Source: Pseudomonadota bacterium
Lineage (GTDB): Bacteria > Pseudomonadota > Alphaproteobacteria > Rhizobiales > Devosiaceae
Direction of reading: 5' to 3'
Assembly: GCA_023437755.1 (NCBI GenBank)
Contig: JAEZFJ010000491.1
Coordinates: forward strand, 1 to 7,878
DNA: 7,878 nucleotides
A model generated the notes under the pieces. That model saw only the letters and a program-made list of their open reading frames with translations, did no database searches and was not told the origin of the DNA. The position numbers and the translations under genes are program-made. Of this stretch, positions 1-4,083 are shown piece after piece (positions within the stretch are counted from its first letter, which is position 1; the number at the start of each line of letters is the position of its first letter).

Positions 1-647
1 GATGAGGACTGGCCTTCGCCGTCGAAGCCGTCTTCGCTTGTGTAGCTGGTGCGGCTGGCGGCGCGGGCCAGCGCTTCCTCGGCGGTGAGAAGGGTTGTGC
101 CTTCATGCAGTTCGCTCTGGGCCGGGGCATCCTTGGCAGCGCGCTTGACCTCGAGGTCGAGGTCGATCTGGCTGCAGAGGCCCAGGGTCACCGGGTCCAT
201 GGCCGCAAGGTTGGCGGTGTTCCAGTGGCTGCCTTCGCGCACCGAATCGATGGTCGACTTGGTGGTGCCGACGAGACGCATGATCTGTGCGTCCTTGAGT
301 TCGGGATGGTTGCGCACCAGCCACTTGATGGCGTTGGGGCGCTCGTTGCGGCGAGAAATCGGGGTGTAGCGCGGCCCCTTGCGCTTGGCGGCCGCGACAC
401 GAACCTTGGGGTCACTGACCTTCAAGCGGTAGCTGGGATCGGCTTCGGCCTTCTCGATTTCCTCGCGGGTCAGTTGCCCGTTCTGGATCGGGTTGACGCC
501 CATGATGCCGCCCGCGACATCGCCGTCGGCGATGCCCTGCACCTCAAGGGGGTGCAGCGAGCAAAAGGCGGCGATCTGTTCGAACGACAGGGCAGTATTG
601 TCGACCAGCCAGACAGCGGTTGCCTTGGGCATCAACAATTGGGTCAT
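1..647 (-). CDS. trcR: TrcR-type cell-cycle transcriptional regulator (DUF1013), 3' end cut off
   Basis: The reading frame opens at an ATG on the minus strand (bases 647-645) and stays open to the window edge, giving 215 complete residues and no stop, so the C-terminus lies outside. The protein starts MTQLLMPKATAVWLVDNTAL and contains KRKGPRYTPISRRNERPNAI, both of which I recognise as the DUF1013 family, called cell cycle transcriptional regulator TrcR in public annotation. Around residues 100-140, a stretch reading KWLVRNHPELKDAQIMRLVG followed by TTKSTIDSVREGSHWN has the spacing of a helix-turn-helix, so DNA binding is plausible. The start is supported by a GAGGAG ribosome binding site 10 bases upstream (on the + strand, near 658-663). 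A likely sigma-70-type promoter sits at 730-758. The family is essentially alphaproteobacterial and single-copy. Targets cannot be read from this sequence. Identification is confident; role in the cell cycle is from family naming only. Confidence 0.9.
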   Translation of the reverse strand, partial: MTQLLMPKATAVWLVDNTALSFEQIAAFCSLHPLEVQGIADGDVAGGIMGVNPIQNGQLTREEIEKAEADPSYRLKVSDPKVRVAAAKRKGPRYTPISRRNERPNAIKWLVRNHPELKDAQIMRLVGTTKSTIDSVREGSHWNTANLAAMDPVTLGLCSQIDLDLEVKRAAKDAPAQSELHEGTTLLTAEEALARAASRTSYTSEDGFDGEGQSS

Positions 648-729
648 AAGAATAACACTCCTCGTGGCGCGGCGGGTCTTCCTCCCGGCCGCTCCGCCTC
701 ATGCTTCAGTCGTGAGGGGGAACATGCAT

Positions 730-758
730 AATATAAGACGAAGCCGATGCATCCGCAA
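730..758 (-). promoter_or_regulatory. Predicted promoter of trcR
   Basis: On the minus strand a -35-like TTGCGG (bases 758-753) is separated by exactly 17 bases from a -10-like TATATT (735-730). Transcription would start near base 723, leaving a leader of about 75 bases before the trcR ATG. Two copies of the palindrome ATGCAT (724-729 and 747-752) bracket the -10 element and could be operator half-sites. The -10 and the spacing are good and the -35 is only half conserved. Confidence 0.45.
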
Positions 759-803
759 CGGATTTGGAACGGCGCGGCTCACTAATCGGTGGGAGTTGCC
801 GCC

Positions 804-820
804 GAGGCGAGCATCGCCTC
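804..820. repeat. Perfect 7-bp inverted repeat (hairpin or operator)
   Basis: GAGGCGA (804-810) and TCGCCTC (814-820) are perfect reverse complements around a 3-base loop. The element lies in the spacer between the divergent trcR and the small membrane protein gene. No T-run follows on either strand, so it is not a usual intrinsic terminator. It could be a leader hairpin or a protein-binding site. Confidence 0.4.
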
Positions 821-838
821 AACCAGCGGCGCGGCTGC

Positions 839-870
839 TGCAGCCAATCTTCAATGATGATGCAGCCAAT
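839..870. repeat. Two 10-bp direct repeats TGCAGCCAAT, 22 bp apart
   Basis: TGCAGCCAAT occurs at 839-848 and again at 861-870. The 22-bp period is about two DNA helical turns, so both copies face the same side of the helix, as tandem binding sites of one regulator often do. The second copy ends 44 bases before the start codon of the small membrane protein gene at 915. I do not recognise the motif as belonging to a known regulator. Confidence 0.4.
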
Positions 871-914
871 TGCGTCGACAGGTGTTGACTGCTGGCGCCT
901 ACTGGAGACTCCAT

Positions 915-1115
915 ATGAACCGCAATGTCATCATCGGCATCGTCGTCGTCGTTGTCCTCGTGCTGCTCGTCTTCGTCTTCATGAACAATGCGAGCGGCCC
1001 GGCAACCACTACCGCGCCGGCCACCGACACTACGACCACCATCGAACCCGCCGAGCCGGCGCCGGACACCACGACGGCTCCCGCCACGGACACCCCGACC
1101 ACGCCGGCGCAGTAG
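915..1115 (+). CDS. Small single-pass membrane protein with Thr/Pro-rich tail
   Basis: This gene encodes 66 residues. Residues 1-4 (MNRN) are followed by an uninterrupted hydrophobic helix at about 5-23, rich in Val and Leu, and then by a low-complexity tail (24-66) made almost only of Thr, Ala, Pro, Asp and Glu. The tail repeats TTTAPATDT at about 31-39 and again at 52-60. There is no lipobox cysteine and no clear signal-peptidase site, so an uncleaved anchor with the acidic tail outside the cytoplasm is likely. The ATG at 915 is chosen because GGAG (904-907) sits 7 bases upstream. A longer frame from a TTG at 870 would place charged residues before the anchor and lacks such a site. An intrinsic terminator follows directly, so it is probably transcribed alone. 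I do not recognise a family and function is unknown. Confidence 0.75.
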   Translation: MNRNVIIGIVVVVVLVLLVFVFMNNASGPATTTAPATDTTTTIEPAEPAPDTTTAPATDTPTTPAQ

Positions 1116-1136
1116 CGCGGGCAGATTTGGTCCGGA

Positions 1137-2165
1137 TCAGGCCCGCGCGAGCGGGCCTTTTTCTGTTGGCGCTGCTCCGCTTCCGAAGGCGGTCTCCAGA
1201 ACCAGCTTGCCGATATGGGTGCGGCTTTCCATGTGACGGTGCGCCTCGGCGGCGGCAGCCAGGGGATAGCGGGTGATCCGGGGGCGTGGCAGGCGTCCTT
1301 CGGCGAGGCGCGGGAGCAGGTCGGTGCGGATGCGGTCGGCAATGGCCGCCTTGGTGGCGGGGGTTTGCGGCCGCAGCGTAGAGCCGGAGAGGGTCAGCCC
1401 TTTGGCCATGATAGCCCGCAGCGGCACGCTGGCGGTGCCGCCCCCGAGGGTGGACACCTGGACAATGTGGCCGTTGCGCGCGGAAAGCTTGACGTTGAGC
1501 GCGGCCATGTCACCGCCGACCAGATCGACAATGCGGTCGACGCCGAGATTGCTGGTGAGATCCATGACCCGCTCGGCCAGGTCTTCGCGGCTGGTGTCGA
1601 TCACCGCCGAGGCGCCGAGTTCGAAGGCATAGGATGCCTTGTCCGGACTGGAGACAACCCCGATGGCACGCGCTCCCAAGAGCGTCGCAATCTGCACAGT
1701 GGCGCCGCCGATGCCGCCGGCAGCGCCGTGGGCGAGAACGGTCATTCCGGGAAGGAGCCCGGCGCGCATGACCAGTGTCTGGGTGACGGTGAACCAGGTT
1801 TCGGGCAGGGCGGCGGCTTCGGCAAAGCTCCAGCCGTCCGGTATCGGCAGCACCTGACCGTAGGGCACGGCGACGTATTCGGCATAGCCGCCGCCATTGG
1901 TGAGAGCCATGACACGGTCCCCAACAGCAAAGCCAGTGACGTCGCGTCCGGCAGCCACGACCTCACCTGCCACTTCGAGCCCGGGCAGCGGCGATGCGCC
2001 CGGAGGCGGATCGTAATTGCCGGCGCGCTGGGCGAGATCAGGTCCGTTGACGCCCGCAGCAGCGACGCGGATCAGCACCTGGTCGTCGGCACAGCCCGGA
2101 ACATCCATGGTGAGGGGCTGCAACACCTCCGGCGCGCCGGGCGTGCGGATGGCAATGGCGGTCAT
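1137..2165 (-). CDS. NAD(P)H:quinone oxidoreductase, PIG3-like MDR family
   Basis: This is a zinc-free medium-chain dehydrogenase/reductase that would transfer hydride from NADPH to quinones or similar electrophiles in the cytosol. Numbering from MTAIAIR, the GroES-like N-terminal domain includes GVNGPDLAQRAGNYDPPPGA (about 38-57) and LPGLEVAGEVVAAG (about 60-73), which closely match the PIG3 quinone oxidoreductase family. The nucleotide-binding motif AHGAAGGIGGATVQIA lies at about 145-160. The cysteine and histidine zinc ligands of alcohol dehydrogenases are not seen. The protein is 342 residues, slightly longer than family members, because of a tail of about 15 residues after KLVLETAF. An in-frame ATG at 2186 would add seven residues. 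Neither start has a good ribosome binding site, and I prefer 2165 because the family begins near MxAIxI. It is divergent from the DUF1192 gene. The physiological substrate is not known from sequence. Confidence 0.9.
   Translation of the reverse strand: MTAIAIRTPGAPEVLQPLTMDVPGCADDQVLIRVAAAGVNGPDLAQRAGNYDPPPGASPLPGLEVAGEVVAAGRDVTGFAVGDRVMALTNGGGYAEYVAVPYGQVLPIPDGWSFAEAAALPETWFTVTQTLVMRAGLLPGMTVLAHGAAGGIGGATVQIATLLGARAIGVVSSPDKASYAFELGASAVIDTSREDLAERVMDLTSNLGVDRIVDLVGGDMAALNVKLSARNGHIVQVSTLGGGTASVPLRAIMAKGLTLSGSTLRPQTPATKAAIADRIRTDLLPRLAEGRLPRPRITRYPLAAAAEAHRHMESRTHIGKLVLETAFGSGAAPTEKGPLARA
1139..1163 (+). terminator. Intrinsic terminator of the small membrane protein gene
   Basis: An 8-bp perfect stem, AGGCCCGC (1139-1146) with GCGGGCCT (1151-1158), encloses a GCGA loop and is followed by a T-run to 1162. 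It sits 24 bases after the stop at 1115. The T-run lies only on the plus-strand side, so it should act on rightward transcription. The hairpin overlaps the last codons and the stop of the facing quinone oxidoreductase. Confidence 0.85.
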
Positions 2166-2206
2166 GGTGTCAGGATGGGTCATCATACCATGCTGGGCGA
2201 ACGAGG

Positions 2207-2235
2207 CTTGCCCGGCAAGAGCCCTCGGCTAACAT
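2207..2235 (+). promoter_or_regulatory. Predicted promoter with overlapping operator-like palindrome
   Basis: A -35-like TTGCCC (2208-2213) and a -10-like TAACAT (2230-2235) are 16 bases apart and would start transcription near 2242, about 20 bases before the DUF1192 start codon. The -35 is embedded in the perfect palindrome CTTGCC-C-GGCAAG (2207-2219), which a dimeric regulator could occupy to block this promoter. The element lies between divergent genes. The promoter match is moderate. Confidence 0.35.
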
Positions 2236-2262
2236 CACGGGCAGAAACCAACGGAGACGAAG

Positions 2263-2448
2263 ATGGACGGAGACGAGGTACGCAAGCGTGCCCGGGTGCA
2301 CGAGATAGGCCAGTCACTGGATGGACTGTCGATTGAGGAACTCGACGCCCGCATCCTGGTGCTGGAGGAGGAGATCGGCCGCTTGCGTGCAGCGGTGGAA
2401 GCTCGGGGCAGCACCCGGAAGGCAGCGGAGGCGGCGTTCAAGTTGTAG
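2263..2448 (+). CDS. DUF1192 family small coiled-coil protein
   Basis: The product has 61 residues. The segment LSIEELDARILVLEEEIGRL (about 22-41) followed by RAAVEARGSTRKAAEAAFKL at the C-terminus is the signature I associate with DUF1192, a family of very short alphaproteobacterial proteins. The central part has leucine or isoleucine at heptad spacing and is strongly charged, so a short coiled coil, and hence a dimer or a docking helix, is likely. There is no signal peptide or membrane segment, so it should be cytosolic. The ATG has a GGAG site 7 bases upstream (2253-2256). The gene lies upstream of the winged-helix-like gene and the rcdA homologue in the same orientation. Function is not established for the family. 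Confidence 0.85.
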   Translation: MDGDEVRKRARVHEIGQSLDGLSIEELDARILVLEEEIGRLRAAVEARGSTRKAAEAAFKL

Positions 2449-2489
2449 GCGGGAGCCATCCGGCTGCATCATGCGTTAGGCGTGCCACG

Positions 2490-2516
2490 AGGTACCACAA
2501 AGCTGCGCTGGTACCT
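2490..2516. repeat. 8-bp inverted repeat with two GGTACC palindromes
   Basis: AGGTACCA (2490-2497) and TGGTACCT (2509-2516) are perfect reverse complements separated by 11 bases. Each arm itself contains GGTACC, and the two palindromes are 19 bp apart centre to centre. No T-run follows, so it is not a usual terminator. It lies 26 bases upstream of the start of a gene encoding a winged-helix-like protein, a position suited to an operator or to a leader hairpin. Confidence 0.45.
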
Positions 2517-2541
2517 GAGCACGTAGGGAAGGATCGACGAC

Positions 2542-2742
2542 ATGATGCGGGATGCTGTGCTTGAGGGTGTTCGACGCTTCGATGTGGATCACTTGCGCCA
2601 GCTTGCCCATGGCGGCCCTGGTGACGCCAATGCTCTGGCGCGACTGGAGGCGAAGGGCTGGGTGGAGACGGTGGGATCGGTTCACCTGATCACTCTCGCT
2701 GGACGCACGCTGCTCGACCACCCTCCGACGGATATGCAGTAG
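2542..2742 (+). CDS. Small winged-helix-like protein of unknown function
   Basis: The gene encodes 66 residues with no membrane segment or signal. The order of elements resembles the second half of a MarR-like winged helix: a helix (about 15-22), a possible recognition helix ending in ARLEAKGWVE (about 33-42), then a beta-hairpin reading VHLITLAGRTLLDHP (about 47-61). The pattern of LEAKG, a short strand, then LITLAG followed by hydrophobic residues is typical of the wing. The whole is short for a complete DNA-binding domain, so it may bind DNA only as a dimer or may use the fold for protein contacts. A strong AAGGA site (2529-2533) stands 8 bases before the ATG, and a second ATG at 2545 is less well placed. 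I do not recognise a named family. That it is a real gene is supported by this site and by the coherent fold pattern. Confidence 0.7.
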   Translation: MMRDAVLEGVRRFDVDHLRQLAHGGPGDANALARLEAKGWVETVGSVHLITLAGRTLLDHPPTDMQ

Positions 2743-2785
2743 CGGTTCGCGGCGTCTCACCAGCAGGGTTAAGAAATCGACTCTT

Positions 2786-2801
2786 GTTAACGCCTAATTA
2801 A
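2786..2801 (-). promoter_or_regulatory. CtrA-type binding box
   Basis: Read on the minus strand the sequence is TTAA-TTAGGCG-TTAAC, an exact match to the CtrA consensus TTAA-N7-TTAAC. On the plus strand it reads TTAA-N7-TTAAT. A CcrM-type methylation site (GACTC, 2779-2783) lies 3 bases before it, and a further TTAA occurs at 2770-2773. The box is inside an AT-rich island upstream of the rcdA homologue, a known CtrA target in Caulobacter. CtrA could activate transcription towards rcdA or repress the upstream unit. The orientation of the motif does not decide this. Confidence 0.6.
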
Positions 2802-2890
2802 TCTTCACGCGGTAATTTGCTGGTATTCAGATTTCTTCTGGATTTGCAGAGCGGTTTCTCCCTCTGTTCGACGCCTCCCTGTTAACTTTG

Positions 2891-2922
2891 AGAGCTGCCC
2901 GCTGGCGGCTCTTTTTCTTTTT
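2891..2922 (+). terminator. Strong intrinsic terminator upstream of rcdA
   Basis: A 9-bp stem (AGAGCTGCC at 2891-2899 with GGCGGCTCT at 2904-2912, one T-G wobble) closes a CGCT loop and is followed by a T-rich run to 2922 (TTTT, C, TTTTT). It lies 148 bases after the stop of the winged-helix-like gene and 103 bases before the rcdA start. It either ends the upstream transcript or ends a short RNA started near the CtrA-type box. Confidence 0.85.
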
Positions 2923-2964
2923 CCCCAGCCTCAACCTTGTGGCCCTTAACGGCTTTTCAATTTC

Positions 2965-2997
2965 GTTGGGGCTGTGTCGTGACGACAGAGCCCCAAC
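2965..2997. repeat. 33-bp imperfect palindrome before rcdA
   Basis: GTTGGGGCT (2965-2973) pairs with AGCCCCAAC (2989-2997). After a single G-G mismatch, TGTCG (2975-2979) pairs with CGACA (2983-2987) around a TGA loop. The result is a 14-bp stem that would fold strongly as RNA. No T-run follows. It ends 15 bases before the ribosome binding site of rcdA, so it could be an mRNA leader hairpin or an operator. Confidence 0.6.
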
Positions 2998-3024
2998 CGC
3001 CTATGAACGGGCAAGGAGGCACGC

Positions 3025-3546
3025 GTGACGGATATCGAACCGAAACCAGCTGCAGTTGCCCTGGGGCCGCGCATCGTCGCATCGGGGGGCTTCACCGGCC
3101 TCTACCGCGAAGGCATGGCGCTGATCGAGGAAGTGGCGGCCTATCTCGACGGGGATGGGCGATACGAAAGCCGCGCGCTCGGACGCGAGGCCGCCTTCGT
3201 CTACGCGACGGAATCGATGCGGCTGACGACCCGGCTGATGCAGCTCGCCTCCTGGCTGCTGCTGCAGCGGGCAGTGAACGAAGGCGAGATCACCGCCGAG
3301 AATGCCCGCACCGAAAAAGAGAAGGTACGGTTCTCCGCCACCGCTTCGCAGCGCGGTGGTCCCGGCTATGACGAATTGCCGCCGCGGCTGATCGAGTACA
3401 TCGATTGCGGCGACCGGCTGTTCGACCGGGTGATGCAGCTTGATCGGTTGGAGCGCAGCCCGGTGCCGGAAGAGGCGGGGCCGGTTTCGGCCAACGGCAT
3501 TGCCGACCAGCTGGCGCGGCTGAAGGCAGCGTTCGGCCGGATGTAG
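3025..3546 (+). CDS. rcdA: RcdA-like protease adaptor (DUF1465)
   Basis: The product has 173 residues, close to the roughly 180 of Caulobacter RcdA. Segments such as FTGLYREGMALIEEVAAYLD (about 24-43), a helix containing ATESMRLTTRLMQLASWLLL (about 61-80), and AVNEGEITAENARTEKEKVR (about 83-102) mark the DUF1465 family. In Caulobacter, RcdA is a small helical adaptor that works with CpdR and PopA to bring CtrA and other substrates to the ClpXP protease. By family, this protein should act in the cytosol, probably at the cell pole. The C-terminal third is Pro- and Gly-rich before a last helix and may be flexible, as in Caulobacter RcdA. The GTG start is chosen because a near-perfect AAGGAGG (3014-3020) lies just upstream. 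The gene is monocistronic, flanked by terminators on both sides, with a CtrA-type box upstream. Family assignment is firm; functional equivalence to RcdA is inferred. Confidence 0.85.
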   Translation: MTDIEPKPAAVALGPRIVASGGFTGLYREGMALIEEVAAYLDGDGRYESRALGREAAFVYATESMRLTTRLMQLASWLLLQRAVNEGEITAENARTEKEKVRFSATASQRGGPGYDELPPRLIEYIDCGDRLFDRVMQLDRLERSPVPEEAGPVSANGIADQLARLKAAFGRM

Positions 3547-3600
3547 GGTCGAGCGGCTTGGTGATATCGCGGGTGTGGATGGTTCGACGCCTGACCCAAC

Positions 3601-3632
3601 AAAAAAAGCCCGGCGCGATGGCCGGGCTTTTT
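3601..3632. terminator. Bidirectional terminator between rcdA and rpmE
   Basis: A 7-bp GC stem (GCCCGGC at 3608-3614 with GCCGGGC at 3621-3627) is flanked by seven A residues on the left and five T residues on the right. It therefore has a T-run after the hairpin on both strands. It lies between convergent rcdA and rpmE and should end both transcripts. Confidence 0.9.
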
Positions 3633-3652
3633 GATTCCAATCAGGGGACGGC

Positions 3653-3874
3653 TTAGATGCCGAGGCCCTTGAAGCGTTCCTTGAACTTGGAAACGCGACC
3701 GCCGCGGTCCATCAACTGGCCCGTGCCGCCGGTCCAGGCCGGATGGGTCTTGGAGTCGATGTCCAACTGAAGGGTGTCGCCTTCCTTGCCGTATGTCGAA
3801 CGGGTCTGGTACTTGGTGCCGTCGGTCATCACCACGTTGATGGTGTGGTAGTCCGGGTGGATGTCTGCCTTCAT
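3653..3874 (-). CDS. rpmE: 50S ribosomal protein L31 (bL31), cysteine-free form
   Basis: The product has 73 residues, starting MKADIHPDYHTINVVMTDG and ending GGRVSKFKERFKGLGI, which is the usual alphaproteobacterial bL31. The protein sits on the large subunit at the central protuberance and forms a bridge to the small subunit. The zinc-binding cysteines of the E. coli protein are absent: the CSCG position reads MTDG (16-19) and the CSKCHP position reads DSKTHP (40-45). It should therefore not bind zinc or act as a zinc store. The ATG at 3874 is preferred over a long N-terminal extension of the open frame because family members start with MK-DIHP and a GAGG site lies about 9 bases upstream. 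Its terminator is shared with rcdA, and a candidate promoter lies at 3941-3969. Confidence 0.95.
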   Translation of the reverse strand: MKADIHPDYHTINVVMTDGTKYQTRSTYGKEGDTLQLDIDSKTHPAWTGGTGQLMDRGGRVSKFKERFKGLGI

Positions 3875-3896
3875 CGCGATGCGCCTCAAATCAAAC

Positions 3897-3912
3897 GGGC
3901 GCCGCAGCGCCC
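3897..3912 (-). promoter_or_regulatory. Leader hairpin of rpmE
   Basis: GGGCGC (3897-3902) and GCGCCC (3907-3912) form a perfect 6-bp stem with a 4-base loop in the predicted rpmE leader, 22 bases upstream of the start codon. L31 leaders that regulate their own gene are known in other bacterial groups. Whether this short hairpin does so cannot be told from one sequence. Confidence 0.3.
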
Positions 3913-3940
3913 GGAGAGCCAGAATGGGTTGTTGGCGGGC

Positions 3941-3969
3941 TTCATACAGAATGGCCGCGCAAACTGCAA
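3941..3969 (-). promoter_or_regulatory. Candidate promoter of rpmE
   Basis: On the minus strand a -35-like TTGCAG (3969-3964) and a -10-like TATGAA (3946-3941) are 17 bases apart. Transcription would start near 3934, giving a leader of about 60 bases that contains the 3897-3912 hairpin. Each hexamer is a partial match. Confidence 0.35.
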
Positions 3970-4006
3970 GGGCAGGGGCGCGGCAAAATCGCCGGGACCG
4001 CAGCGG

Positions 4007-4034
4007 TTGCCGCGCAGCGGGCGCGGGCCTATAT
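4007..4034 (+). promoter_or_regulatory. Candidate promoter of the ABC exporter
   Basis: A -35-like TTGCCG (4007-4012) and a -10-like CTATAT (4029-4034) are 16 bases apart. CTATAT resembles the -10 often seen in alphaproteobacteria. Transcription would start near 4041, about 43 bases before the start codon at 4084. Confidence 0.4.
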
Positions 4035-4083
4035 CGGGCGGGCACTTGTCGCCTTTGAGCGGCCCAAACAGCGTGTTTACGCA

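Noticed and set aside
105..731. A 208-codon open frame on the plus strand opposite trcR
   Set aside because: The minus strand carries a clear DUF1013 protein with a ribosome binding site and promoter. The opposite frame has no family pattern.
760..790. A sigma-54-type promoter (TTGGAAC region) for the small membrane protein gene
   Set aside because: The GG and GC dinucleotides needed at -24 and -12 do not fall at the required spacing.
1215..2336. A 373-codon open frame on the plus strand opposite the quinone oxidoreductase
   Set aside because: It is antisense to a clear PIG3-like enzyme, rich in Gly, Arg and His, has no recognisable domain, and crosses into the DUF1192 gene.
2476..2760. A 94-codon open frame on the minus strand over the winged-helix-like gene
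   Set aside because: It is Arg/His-rich with no ribosome binding site or family pattern, whereas the plus-strand gene has a strong site and a coherent fold pattern.
3003..3026. An alternative ATG start (3003) for the rcdA region
   Set aside because: It is out of frame with the DUF1465 protein. The GTG at 3025 has a near-perfect ribosome binding site and the correct frame.
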